IMG/VR virus record: IMGVR_UViG_3300001918_000036
Span: 1-52,423 of that record
Source of the DNA: a virus
Reading direction: 5' to 3' (one strand)
Length of the DNA: 52,423 bases
Part shown: positions 1 to 7,778 of the stretch, piece by piece
How positions within the stretch are numbered: the first letter of the stretch is position 1
How the letters are laid out: each line of letters begins with the position of its first letter
Translations under genes and position numbers: made by a program
Notes under the pieces: model-generated
Seen by the model: only the letters and a program-made list of their open reading frames with translations
Told to the model about the DNA's origin: nothing
Databases searched by the model: none

Positions 1-471
1 TTATACCGGGGCCGTTAGATCAAGACCTGGCAGATTTAAGCCAATGGATTCTAGCGTGCTACCCAGAAAGTCAATGTGCTCCTGGCTGAAGTCGTCCACC
101 CCTGCTTCATGCCGCAGAGCAAGCCGGAGTTGATTCCAGCCAAAAACGAGATCGTTTGGGTTGCGGGTGTTGGTGAGGGCGATTAGGAGGAAGCTAGCAC
201 AGCCATTGGCCCGCACGTTGGAGGTCATTGCCACCCAGATGTGTGCCCATAGGGCTGTTTCTCTGAGGGCTGCCTCAAGCTGCTGGATTTTGGCGGCGAT
301 CGCCGCTGGATCGTCCTCTTCTGGGGGATCCTGGAAATTTGTGTAGGTTGCGTGGGCTGCGGCTTGCTGTTCAGGTGTCGCCTCGAGAGCAAACCAGATG
401 GTGCCATCACTGGAAACTCCATCAATCGGGCAAACTGCGGCGATCGCCTGGTGTAATTTGCCAAGGTTCAT
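1..471 (-). CDS. Tail-distal small protein (fibre-associated or assembly candidate)
   Basis: This 156-residue protein is the last gene of the structural operon inside the window. Its ATG overlaps the stop of the fibre gene (ATGA), so it is probably translated by coupling. The N-terminus carries an AVCPIDGV stretch followed by ATPEQQAAAHATY, a pattern I associate with small proteins at the end of phage tail operons. A mid-protein segment is rich in D, E and A and looks helical. I infer a role as a fibre-associated or fibre-assembly factor from position only. No catalytic motif is visible. The stop codon occupies the first three bases of the window, so the gene is complete. Confidence 0.7.
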   Translation of the reverse strand: MNLGKLHQAIAAVCPIDGVSSDGTIWFALEATPEQQAAAHATYTNFQDPPEEDDPAAIAAKIQQLEAALRETALWAHIWVAMTSNVRANGCASFLLIALTNTRNPNDLVFGWNQLRLALRHEAGVDDFSQEHIDFLGSTLESIGLNLPGLDLTAPV

Positions 472-1511
472 GTTTCGATTACTCCTATGATTCCGTTTCC
501 TTGCGCACCTAGAAGGACCTGAAAAAGTGATGCTCCGTTGGTCATCCCTTCTTCAAGTTGCTGGAAGTAGTGATAGCCAATTCCTGGAGAGAATAAGCCG
601 AGAGCGTAGACCGTAAATTGGTCTGCGGTGTTTGCTCGATCGGTAACAATCTGAGCATCCTGAGCATTGGTTCTGTTCCAGCCGATTCCGGTTCTTCCTC
701 CAGGGACGGGGTTTGAATCGCTGGAATTGCAAGCCAGCCCAGCATCCAGCCTTACTGAAGTGCCAGCAATCCCAATAACACAACGAACCTGATTACTTGT
801 GTCGTTGTTGAGCGCTCTATATGCCAAGGTTCCGTAGGTGTATGTTGCAGCTCCAGGAATTCTTTGCCAGCTTCTAGAGATGCGATTTTCAGCATTCCAT
901 ACGTAGCGGTTTTGGGCTGAATCCTCGCACTGCCCTGCTGCAACTGTGCGAATGGTGCCCAGGTAACGCCTGTTATCGGAAGTTTTCACCCAGACCCCAT
1001 TGCGGCGACTGATAGCCAATGCCCTTGTAGATGTGCCAGCCCCGCTGCTAGACCACGCTACAGCTTGCAGGGTGAGTGTTCCGGCGTTATCGAAGATAAA
1101 GATGTCGTAGTTTGTATTGGCTAATAGGCCGCTTAGCGAAAGCGATCGCTCGGTAAACTGGCGGGCCTCCCATCGACTCACCGAAGCATTCCAAATGCTT
1201 ACGTAGTCGCCAATGTAGGGGGTATAGAAAATCGTCCCCTGGGCTGTGAGATCGCTCGAAGGTTGAGGGTTTCCGGTTGCAAGGGTCAACCTGCCTTGGG
1301 CAATCGCCGCAATCCCTACGGCTTGGAGTTGGGTGATGCTGTTCTGCGCTGCCGTATCAGGTGCAATCAGGTCGCGCAGATACTTATCCCGACTGGCGAG
1401 CTGCTTCAGTTGTAGGTTTGGGGCGTTGATTTCATTCCCGCCCAAGGCGATATCGGATACCTCGATCCGCTGAACGCCAGTAAATCCAAGATTGTCGTTA
1501 AGTTCTACCAT
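468..1511 (-). CDS. Tail fibre protein
   Basis: A 347-residue protein directly after the P2 gpI-like gene, the usual place for a receptor-binding fibre. The sequence is rich in G, S, T, N and A, has low charge and suggests beta-structure throughout. Short alternating hydrophobic stretches resemble fibre shafts (LSLSGLLANTNYDIF, for example). The first 40 residues, containing NLGFTGVQRIEV and NAPNLQLKQLASRDKYL, probably attach it to the baseplate. I infer host recognition from gene order and composition and cannot name a receptor. Its stop overlaps the start of the next gene. Confidence 0.75.
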   Translation of the reverse strand: MVELNDNLGFTGVQRIEVSDIALGGNEINAPNLQLKQLASRDKYLRDLIAPDTAAQNSITQLQAVGIAAIAQGRLTLATGNPQPSSDLTAQGTIFYTPYIGDYVSIWNASVSRWEARQFTERSLSLSGLLANTNYDIFIFDNAGTLTLQAVAWSSSGAGTSTRALAISRRNGVWVKTSDNRRYLGTIRTVAAGQCEDSAQNRYVWNAENRISRSWQRIPGAATYTYGTLAYRALNNDTSNQVRCVIGIAGTSVRLDAGLACNSSDSNPVPGGRTGIGWNRTNAQDAQIVTDRANTADQFTVYALGLFSPGIGYHYFQQLEEGMTNGASLFQVLLGAQGNGIIGVIET

Positions 1512-1546
1512 GCCGCCCTCTCAATCTGCGGTGAAAGTTCCCTAGA

Positions 1547-2146
1547 CTAGATATTTCGCTCGCCATCAAAAGTTTGTGCTCCGTTGTGGCTCCAGTTGCC
1601 GTCGTAAAGCAGTAGGTTGCTGAATAGGCTGATGCTGCCAATCCGCAAGTCTAGGAGCTGCGATCGCACATTTTTCCATTCCTCTATCAGGCTGACAATT
1701 TCCGTCACCAGGGTAGAGGAAACCTGGCTTTGTACTGGATCAAGAGTGACGATGAAGCCAAACCACCGGATCCCCGAGTAGCTCTCAATGCCGTCGTAAC
1801 TCCAGGCCCCGTTGTAGGTCAGCGGCGGGTTCTCCTGAACAGTTGTGTTGGGATAGCCCACGCTGGCCATCGCCAGTTTGATGGCATAGGGAGTTCCGGC
1901 CCGACGATGCAGCTCGATCGCCTGCTTCACCAGCTCCCGCCTCTCCGCCTCTGTGGTAGCCAGATTCCACCCGCGACGGCCCAGCACATTGAATTGCTCG
2001 GCCAGGTGAGGCAAGGCTTCTGCGTCTACGTTGTCGATGTCATAGATTCCAAGCACTCCCAGTGACAACCCACCAAGCAGGTTGATAACCTCCTGCATGG
2101 CCAAAAACCTCTCATCCCGTATAGCTGGAGGTAACAGGTCAGCCAT
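1547..2146 (-). CDS. Baseplate protein, P2 gpI-like
   Basis: A 199-residue protein beginning MADLLPPAIRDERF, typical of the P2 gpI / tail protein I family (LLPP near the start, then an aromatic/acidic helix). It also has the family's RRGWNLATTEAERRELVKQAIELHRRAGTP-like segment, which lies at about residues 75-105; only part of it is quoted here in sense. In P2-like tails gpI sits at the rim of the baseplate and connects fibres. Its start overlaps the end of the gpJ-like gene by a few bases, and the fibre gene follows, matching the J-I-H order of P2. Confidence 0.85.
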   Translation of the reverse strand: MADLLPPAIRDERFLAMQEVINLLGGLSLGVLGIYDIDNVDAEALPHLAEQFNVLGRRGWNLATTEAERRELVKQAIELHRRAGTPYAIKLAMASVGYPNTTVQENPPLTYNGAWSYDGIESYSGIRWFGFIVTLDPVQSQVSSTLVTEIVSLIEEWKNVRSQLLDLRIGSISLFSNLLLYDGNWSHNGAQTFDGERNI

Positions 2147-3248
2147 CGTTCGATCCCGTCACACTAATCGTTATGGAGGTGGCATTAGCCCACTCATTGC
2201 CAGCCACTACCACGTCGGCCACTGGTGAAGTCAAGGTGACGCTGTAGACTCCAGGCAAGCTGAGAGCGGCGATCGCCTGTGAGCGAATCACATCTCGCCC
2301 CAGGCCAGCCCTGAGGTTAGCCACATAAGTATCCGCAGCGGTATCGAGTTGGGTTGCGAGTGTGGCTGCATCGGCAGAGGTGTAGAGCACCACGCTGGCA
2401 GTAAGGGTGAAGTTCACCTCAGTGGGAGCCAGAACCGATAAGTCATCGGTCAGGGGTCTAATTTTTTCGTCATCCAGCACCGTCTCTACCTTTTCCAAGA
2501 TTTCGCTGGAGGGTAGTCCTGTATTCAGAAGGGGGTAGATAATCACCTGACCACGGTAAGGGTTCAAGATGGCCACATCAACAATTGAATTATCAGCGGT
2601 CAGTGCCCAGTAGCGGTAAGCCCCGACAGGGCCAGCCGTCGAAAACAGGTTCGGGGCGAGTTTGATCCGAGTCCTCAGCCGTTCATCGTCTTCGGCTGCT
2701 GCACCACCATTGCTCGTGGTGGTGTTACTCACACTGGCCACCAGGCTTACCGGATCCACCAGGATCACAATTTTGCCAGCGATGAGGCCGTTACCTGCTT
2801 CGCCAACCGCCTGGGCTTCAGCGATCGTCTCTCCAGTGGTTTGCCCTGCTGCAATGGTGAGATCTTCGAGAGTCGCGAATACCATACCGTCCTGAGTCTG
2901 GGTACGGGTGCCAGCAGGCACAACCACGCTGAGGGCTGTGGCCCCTGAATCCTTTGTAAATCGCAGCGTCACCAGCGCCGCCGCTGCATCTAGTCGCGTC
3001 ACACCCAGTAATGCCCCCAAGTGATCCAGGTTCACGCCACGGGCATAGTTCACCAGGTTTTGTTCGGCTGCATCCTGGATCGCCAGCCGTACCAAGGTTT
3101 CCCGGTAGTGCAGGACATTCAGCAGCAGGCGCTCTGGTTGGGCCGGGTAGAGCGTTTTCTGAGTCAGGGATTCGTAGAGTGCGATCGCCTCACTCTCCAC
3201 CACCGTCGCATCGCGCTCAATAAAATCGGGCATTGGTAAGTCGGTCAA
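2139..3248 (-). CDS. Baseplate J-like protein (P2 gpJ family)
   Basis: A 369-residue protein with the hallmarks of the baseplate J family: an acidic N-terminal helix region, the LGALLGVTRLDAA motif around residue 80, a VPAGTRTQTQDG beta-strand motif, and GEAGNGLIAGKI near residue 150. A variable beta-rich C-terminus ends in SITISVTGSNDG. In contractile tails gpJ forms the baseplate wedge with gpW and gpI. The first codon is a TTG overlapping the gpW stop. An ATG five codons later (MPDFIERD) is a possible alternative start. Confidence 0.9.
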   Translation of the reverse strand: MTDLPMPDFIERDATVVESEAIALYESLTQKTLYPAQPERLLLNVLHYRETLVRLAIQDAAEQNLVNYARGVNLDHLGALLGVTRLDAAAALVTLRFTKDSGATALSVVVPAGTRTQTQDGMVFATLEDLTIAAGQTTGETIAEAQAVGEAGNGLIAGKIVILVDPVSLVASVSNTTTSNGGAAAEDDERLRTRIKLAPNLFSTAGPVGAYRYWALTADNSIVDVAILNPYRGQVIIYPLLNTGLPSSEILEKVETVLDDEKIRPLTDDLSVLAPTEVNFTLTASVVLYTSADAATLATQLDTAADTYVANLRAGLGRDVIRSQAIAALSLPGVYSVTLTSPVADVVVAGNEWANATSITISVTGSNDG

Positions 3249-3625
3249 AGCGATACCTCCGCACTCTGCACCAGGCTGGAATCAAGGAGCTGCCAGGTTA
3301 TTCGGATGATGGCCTGGGCTGGCTCTGGAATATTTACGTTGGCCTCCACCACCAGCACCTCAATGCGCGGCTCCCATCTGGCGATCGCCTCGAAGGTTTC
3401 ACGCACGATATTAGGGATAGCTGAATTGGTGGGATGGTCGATGTAGTCGCGGATCCTGCTACCAAACTCGGGGCGATGGATGTCCTCGCCTGGGTAGGTT
3501 TTGAGGATGATAGCGATCGCCTGGTTCACGTCAGCGGCATCCGTCACCACCTCACCGTGGCTACCAACCTTGGGACTGAACCATTCAGCCGTTATTTCTG
3601 AAAGGGAAATGGGGCGTACGCTCAT
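3245..3625 (-). CDS. Baseplate wedge protein, P2 gpW / T4 gp25-like
   Basis: Starting at the ATG of MSVRPISLSE gives a 126-residue protein of normal length for the gpW/gp25 lysozyme-like baseplate family. It contains the usual IAIILKTYPGEDIHRPEFGS segment and the DYIDHPTN motif, then an RIEV strand. A longer reading frame begins at 3709, but its extra 28 residues are encoded by the GATGATC-type repeat described separately, so I reject that start. The gene overlaps the gpJ-like gene by four bases. The protein would be part of the inner baseplate wedge. Confidence 0.85.
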   Translation of the reverse strand: MSVRPISLSEITAEWFSPKVGSHGEVVTDAADVNQAIAIILKTYPGEDIHRPEFGSRIRDYIDHPTNSAIPNIVRETFEAIARWEPRIEVLVVEANVNIPEPAQAIIRITWQLLDSSLVQSAEVSL

Positions 3626-3650
3626 GCCCCAAGCATTCCCCCGTGATTTT

Positions 3651-3804
3651 TGTAAACGCTTGTAAAGCCAGGTTGGGGGGGTTAGGGCTTTAGAGATCAT
3701 CAAGATCATCAGCCTTCAAAAATTGGCTGAAATCGTTTCAGGCCAATGAATAGCTCTGATGATCTCAATGATCAATTGCGATCATCAGAGATCAGTGGCC
3801 CTCA
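3651..3804. repeat. GATGATC-type repeat block between PAAR and gpW genes
   Basis: The intergenic segment holds several GATCATC or GATGATC words in both orientations (near 3693-3710, 3757-3775 and 3779-3792). On the minus strand, GATGATCTTGATGATCTC (3693-3710) is followed by a C-rich tract and then CTTTACAAGCGTTTACAA. Nearly the same succession is found on the plus strand at 51648-51707, inside the primase gene. The block has no gene of its own and pushes the gpW reading frame upstream artificially. Confidence 0.75.
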
Positions 3805-4098
3805 TTAAGGCCCACAAAACACATTGTCGGAGCCAGTGGCGACCGAGCTACCACACGCCACGGGATCCCCAATGCGGCCCATCTGGAGACCGTTCACAAA
3901 GACGGTAGGGCTTCCGCTTGCCAGTACAGAAGCATGAGTTTCCGGAATATCTGGGCAGGTATGCGCGGCCCATGCATCAGACTGGCGATGCACAGCAATT
4001 CCATTACAAAAGACATTAGGACTGGCTCCGGTTGCTGGCCGGGGTGGCCAGCAACCATGACCTGTGCAGTCGTCCCCTAGCCTGGTTACTGCTGGCAT
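3805..4098 (-). CDS. PAAR-domain tail spike tip protein
   Basis: A 97-residue protein beginning MPAVTRLGDDCTGHGCWPPR with repeated VFCNG / VFVNGL elements and RIGDPVACGS, the layout of PAAR-repeat proteins. Histidines and cysteines (TGHGC, AAHTC, VACGS) are placed as in the metal-binding tip of the PAAR cone. Such proteins cap the gpV-like spike and sharpen it for membrane puncture. It lies directly downstream of the gpV-like gene in transcription order, which fits the role. The length matches a single stand-alone PAAR domain without a toxin extension. Confidence 0.9.
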   Translation of the reverse strand: MPAVTRLGDDCTGHGCWPPRPATGASPNVFCNGIAVHRQSDAWAAHTCPDIPETHASVLASGSPTVFVNGLQMGRIGDPVACGSSVATGSDNVFCGP

Positions 4099-4107
4099 TG
4101 TGGCCTC

Positions 4108-4578
4108 CTATGGGTTGAAGTCGATTCGAGTTGCTACTAGTTTAAGGTTGCCCCCGGCGATGATGTCGATGTCGCCAACGGTAACGATGGAAAGCTTGCC
4201 TGTGGTGCGGTTGAATTCCACCATCGTCCCGTCGCCAAAGGTGACGTGGTAGAGGTTGCGATCGCTCACTGGGGGTGGGTCGGTTTCGCTGTAGATAGCC
4301 CCCAGCACGCACCCAGCCTCAAGTTTTTCATCACACAAGATCCTCACCTGATCGTCGATATCAGGGAGCCAATAATCGCGGTTTCCAGCGCTTCCACGCT
4401 GCAAAACTTCCAGCCAGTAGCTCTCGACATTCCCCCGGCTGGGAACCCGCACCCTTACCCGGGCCTTGGCATCATCCACTTGGGTCACGATGCCCGTTTC
4501 AAATACTGGCCCTTTCTGTTCGCTTTTGCCGCTACTGCCCTTGCTCTGAGCTATTTTCGCCACTGGCCGCGCCTCCAC
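4108..4578 (-). CDS. Baseplate assembly/spike protein, P2 gpV-like
   Basis: A 156-residue OB-fold-type spike protein. After a Gln/Lys/Ser-rich leader it has GIVTQVDDAKARVRVRVP, then YWLPDIDDQVRILCDEK and GAIYSETDPPPV, the succession characteristic of gpV / gp45-type baseplate spikes. The C-terminus (DGTMVEFNRTTGKLSIVTVGD, read as separate short strands) forms the beta-helix needle. The gene starts inside the end of the gpD-like gene (46-base overlap) and is followed by the PAAR gene, so D-V-PAAR form one spike unit. Confidence 0.9.
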   Translation of the reverse strand: MEARPVAKIAQSKGSSGKSEQKGPVFETGIVTQVDDAKARVRVRVPSRGNVESYWLEVLQRGSAGNRDYWLPDIDDQVRILCDEKLEAGCVLGAIYSETDPPPVSDRNLYHVTFGDGTMVEFNRTTGKLSIVTVGDIDIIAGGNLKLVATRIDFNP

Positions 4579-5605
4579 TCGTCTTAATGCGCTCGATCTT
4601 CCGTAGCTTCAGCGTGCAGTCCCAACCTCGATTAAGGTTGATTTTGTGTGCTGCTTCGGATACCTGATATTTCCCGGAAAACAGGCCGTACCCATCGATC
4701 TGGATATTTACTCCGGCGATCGCCCAATTCCGGCCTTCCACTAAATCTATGGTGGGTTCCACCTGCTTGCGGTTGGCTTTCTTCAGAGCGGCCTTGCACT
4801 TTTCAATCGCCTGGGCCTGGCTCTCAACCCGGTCGTTCACCTTCAGGGTATCCCCCACTTCAATCTCCGGATCTACCTCAGTGTGGGTGATTTCCTTCTT
4901 CGTTTTGGGGTCCTGATAGGTCAGCGTGGCCTGCTTGTAGACAGAATCGGACTTCCAGGGAATTCGATAGCTCTTGATGTCGGCATCGGTCAGGGTAGCG
5001 ATGATGGGCCGTGCGTCCAGTTCATCCCAGGAATAGAAGATGAGTTTGTGGTTTTCGACCTTAACCACCAGGTCGTATTCCTCCGCCAGTTTGGTGATGA
5101 ACTGGAGGTCGGTTTCCTCATTCTGGGTGGCCCGGTCGATCTTCACCTCTGGCACTTCCCCTACCAGTTCAAGGTTGTGGCGTTTGGCAATATCCTCAGC
5201 GATCGCCCTGAGAGTCATTTTCTCGTAAGGTTCCGTGCGCTCTGTCCGTAGGTCAGCCGTGACATCAGTAGCCAGAAATCCCAGTGTCACCCTGTCCGGT
5301 GGCCCTGCGAAATCGGCATCGTCAAACTCAAACCGCCCCGCATCCAGCGGATCTTCATTTTCGTAACCGAACACCAGCAGGGCTTCATCACCCTTTGCCG
5401 GGAGCCACGTATCCATCCAACGGCGATCGCGGTTCTCACACACGATTTCCATGTCGGGACTCTGGGCGTGAAGGCGGTCAGTGTAATTGACGCTGGCCCC
5501 CACGTCAGCTAGGTCCTTGGAAATATCCACCCCCTCATAGGTCAGGGTGAAGGTTGGTTTCCGCACCGCTTGCGACTTGCGTGGGTTGCCTCCGGACTGC
5601 ACCAT
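4532..5605 (-). CDS. Late control D-like tail protein (P2 gpD family)
   Basis: A 357-residue protein with the family pattern: TLTYEGVDISKDL near the start, DRLHAQSPDMEIVCENRDRRW, and a central ITKLAEEYDLVVKVENHKLIFYSWDEL region where the protein recognises partner domains. A conserved SDSVYKQATLTYQDPK strand region follows. P2 gpD and T4 gp27 form the trimeric hub at the tail end on which the spike sits. Its end overlaps the gpV-like start and its ATG immediately follows the upstream gene, giving one translational unit. Confidence 0.9.
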   Translation of the reverse strand: MVQSGGNPRKSQAVRKPTFTLTYEGVDISKDLADVGASVNYTDRLHAQSPDMEIVCENRDRRWMDTWLPAKGDEALLVFGYENEDPLDAGRFEFDDADFAGPPDRVTLGFLATDVTADLRTERTEPYEKMTLRAIAEDIAKRHNLELVGEVPEVKIDRATQNEETDLQFITKLAEEYDLVVKVENHKLIFYSWDELDARPIIATLTDADIKSYRIPWKSDSVYKQATLTYQDPKTKKEITHTEVDPEIEVGDTLKVNDRVESQAQAIEKCKAALKKANRKQVEPTIDLVEGRNWAIAGVNIQIDGYGLFSGKYQVSEAAHKINLNRGWDCTLKLRKIERIKTSGGAASGENSSEQGQ

Positions 5606-5952
5606 TAGGCGACCGCCTGAGCTTCAATGATGGCGGTCGCACGCCGGGTTTCGAGCTTGGCTACGCTAAATTCGTTCAGCAGCAGGTTCAGCTCGATCTC
5701 GGCCTCCGTTGCCGTGTTGCGAGCCGCGCTGAGCGCGACAAGAAGTTTTTCATAATTCTCAGTTTGAAGCAGTTCCGCTCTCCGCACCTTGCGCTGAACG
5801 TCGTTCTTCAGATTTGCATCGAAAGCAACGGCTGAATCTACCGCAATCTCAGCCCGGGCAACCTGGATCTCCATCGCCTCCAGGTAGTCGCGAGCAAGCA
5901 TTCGACACTTTTGAGCACGGGCGATCGCTTCGGGATACTGATTTAGTTGCAT
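5605..5952 (-). CDS. Hypothetical coiled-coil protein upstream of gpD
   Basis: Starting at the ATG of MQLNQYPEAIAR gives 115 residues. The protein is almost entirely helical by composition, with heptad-like spacing of L, A and E (QRKVRRAELLQTENYEKLL), so a coiled coil is likely. It begins within the 3' end of the upstream gene and ends next to the gpD-like start. I do not recognise a family. Its place between the tail X/U region and the hub suggests a tail accessory or assembly factor, but this is inference. Confidence 0.6.
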   Translation of the reverse strand: MQLNQYPEAIARAQKCRMLARDYLEAMEIQVARAEIAVDSAVAFDANLKNDVQRKVRRAELLQTENYEKLLVALSAARNTATEAEIELNLLLNEFSVAKLETRRATAIIEAQAVA

Positions 5953-6214
5953 ATTTCTCACTTAATTTCTGCATAGCCTTCCGAAAAGCGTGGCGATTGA
6001 AGGCATAATCGTCGCGGCCCTCAATGCAGTGAAACACGGCATCATTGGCCATCTCTTCTATGCTGCCTTCTATCCAGGCCACCAGTGCATCCACCAGCCA
6101 TTCCACGGGATAGCATTGCCCTTCCTCATTGATGTAGTGGGCTTGCAATTGCACCGCTGCATCCTGCAAACATTCAATAGCGGTGTCTGTGATCTGTGGT
6201 CTGGTAGTAAGCAT
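5849..6214 (-). CDS. Hypothetical small tail-region protein
   Basis: A 121-residue ORF beginning MLTTRPQITDTAIECLQDAA, with a soluble helical first 85 residues containing EWLVDALVAWIEGSIEEM. The last 38 residues or so (rich in S, R, C, P, G) run through the start of the next gene in another frame and look like non-selected sequence. The functional protein may therefore end earlier, or the two ORFs may be joined by a frameshift I cannot show. No recognised family. It lies just downstream (in transcription) of the HEPN accessory insertion. Confidence 0.5.
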   Translation of the reverse strand: MLTTRPQITDTAIECLQDAAVQLQAHYINEEGQCYPVEWLVDALVAWIEGSIEEMANDAVFHCIEGRDDYAFNRHAFRKAMQKLSEKYATKSVSRSDRPCSKVSNACSRLPGGDGDPGCPG

Positions 6215-6269
6215 GGCGGATCCTCATCTGAGTTGAGGATTCACGCACTACACCCTCACCCGGATCACC

Positions 6270-6301
6270 TCACAGCACTCCGGAGATCCGGAGTGCTGTG
6301 A
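6270..6301. repeat. 32-bp near-perfect palindrome containing CTCCGGA-NN-TCCGGAG
   Basis: Two 15-base arms (TCACAGCACTCCGGA and its complement) flank a 2-base centre. The inner 16 bases are one of five copies of CTCCGGANNTCCGGAG in the window. It lies about 55 bases upstream of the HEPN gene and could act as a terminator for neither strand (no T-run), as an operator, or as a repeat insertion site. Confidence 0.7.
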
Positions 6302-6355
6302 GAACACAGTTAGCATCAATCTGATTAGGATAGGCTGAAGAATTTACTAATCAAG

Positions 6356-7534
6356 ATGATGAGTGAACCCAGCTCCTTCATTAAATTTTTGTCTATATCT
6401 TCCCTTGATGAATCGATAATATTCAATCCAGGCCGCACCACTCCTCTGACTTTTCAATGTGATGATCCACCAATTAAGGTGTCAATTCGGTCAGAGTCGA
6501 GAGAAGGAAGAGGTTTTCCTGGTATATATGACCTGGTTTGCCGACTTGAGTGCGAAATACCTGTTGACAGCAATTTAGCTTCTTTTGTCGAGGGCTTGGA
6601 GAGAGAGGTTTATGTCCCTGTCCCTGGTGCACCTCTCAGCGTTCCGCTGGAATTAAAGGGCAAAACATTAATTGATGCTGAAGGGAAGATACAAGCCGGG
6701 ATTGAGCTCTTTATGGAACACTGCCCTCCGCCGCTTGAAGAACTTTGCAACCGTGTCCTGCAAATGCTGATGGATCAACAGAACAGGTTTCTCAGATTGT
6801 TGAGATGGCGGCAGAATATTGATGCGCCTCACTTTGCAACGGCCTGGGAGCCCGCGCTTTATTTCTGTGTAACAGGGCCAAGCTACATCATTACTCCTAG
6901 GAGGCGTGGTGCTCCTTTGACTGGATACTCGCCAATGGGAATTAGATGGTCTACGAACCACGAAGATGCACTCAGAAATCTTTGGGTACAGGAGACCTTG
7001 GTTGAACCAGTGGCGCATGAAATATTGAGAGAGGCTATGTATTTACAAGAGTCTTCTCCACGTAGTTGCCTGGCAATGACAGCTACCGCCCTTGAGATAG
7101 GCGTAAAAGATCATGTGGGCCGAGCGAAGCCTGATACGGCTTGGCTTCTCTCAAAAATGCCATCTCCCCCTGTTTATAGAATTCTTCGAGAACTTCTACC
7201 TGTAATTCATCAGGGAAATCCTATTATTTCCGACTGGTCGAAGTTGAAGCCTTTTTGGAATACGTGTCAGAAAATTGCAGAAGACCGCAATTCCTTGGTT
7301 CATGCAGGAGTCGCTCCTTCACCAGCTATGCTCACAGGCTATTTATTTGCAACTAACGATGTTCTTTACCTTCTTGATATCCTAAATGGGCAAGAATGGG
7401 CTCGTGATTTTGTTAGTGACGAGCTTCGTGCATCTCAAGGCTGGCCTGAGCCGTTAGAAAGAAAAAACTTTATTAGTGTTTCTGCACCAATCTCTTTTTT
7501 AGAGATGGACCAGTATTTCCCTGACAGCGATTAG
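6356..7534 (+). CDS. HEPN-motif accessory protein (candidate defence RNase)
   Basis: A 392-residue protein encoded against the direction of the tail operon, more AT-rich than its neighbours and followed by a strong bidirectional terminator, so it behaves as an independently expressed accessory gene. Near the C-terminus EDRNSLVHAG gives an R-x4-H motif (R311, H316), the catalytic signature of HEPN ribonucleases, within a helical region (about 225-345). The N-terminal half looks beta-rich and lacks a motif I can name; the architecture is reminiscent of ApeA-type proteins (sensor domain plus C-terminal HEPN). An abortive-infection or superinfection-exclusion role is inference. Start is one of two adjacent ATG codons. 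Confidence 0.65.
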   Translation: MMSEPSSFIKFLSISSLDESIIFNPGRTTPLTFQCDDPPIKVSIRSESREGRGFPGIYDLVCRLECEIPVDSNLASFVEGLEREVYVPVPGAPLSVPLELKGKTLIDAEGKIQAGIELFMEHCPPPLEELCNRVLQMLMDQQNRFLRLLRWRQNIDAPHFATAWEPALYFCVTGPSYIITPRRRGAPLTGYSPMGIRWSTNHEDALRNLWVQETLVEPVAHEILREAMYLQESSPRSCLAMTATALEIGVKDHVGRAKPDTAWLLSKMPSPPVYRILRELLPVIHQGNPIISDWSKLKPFWNTCQKIAEDRNSLVHAGVAPSPAMLTGYLFATNDVLYLLDILNGQEWARDFVSDELRASQGWPEPLERKNFISVSAPISFLEMDQYFPDSD

Positions 7535-7537
7535 TCA

Positions 7538-7778
7538 CTGTCACACCTGGTCCAAACCCTTGCCTATCTGCCCAGTACGCAACTAGGCAAAACTAAGAAA
7601 ACCCCCAAAACCTTTGCCTGAGAGGTTTTGGGGGTTTTGCCGTGTCTTCTTTCACGCAACTGTCACACTCAGGCAGAATCAGGGTTTTCGTTCATAACCG
7701 AATAGCGATTAAGTCCAAAAATAGTCCACGATTTTTGGACTAAACTGTCACACCCCTGTCTGAGAAAAACTGTCACAC
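7538..7778 (+). repeat. Four CTGTCACAC repeats downstream of HEPN gene
   Basis: CTGTCACAC occurs at 7538-7546, 7660-7668, 7745-7753 and 7770-7778, all in the same orientation; the last overlaps the stop of the convergent gene. No gene lies in 7535-7772 apart from the terminator. The complement (GTGTGACAG) relates this cluster to the TGACAC cluster at 38.9-39.4 kb. Confidence 0.6.
7598..7638. terminator. Bidirectional rho-independent terminator
   Basis: A perfect 16-bp stem (AAAACCCCCAAAACCT and complement) around a 9-base loop gives T-runs on both strands. It ends the HEPN gene on the plus strand and would also act on minus-strand transcripts leaving the gene at 7773-8573. Confidence 0.85.

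Noticed and set aside
3245-3709. Longer gpW start at 3709
   Set aside because: The first 28 codons are encoded by the GATGATC-type repeat block and do not belong to the gpW family; the start at 3625 gives the normal length.
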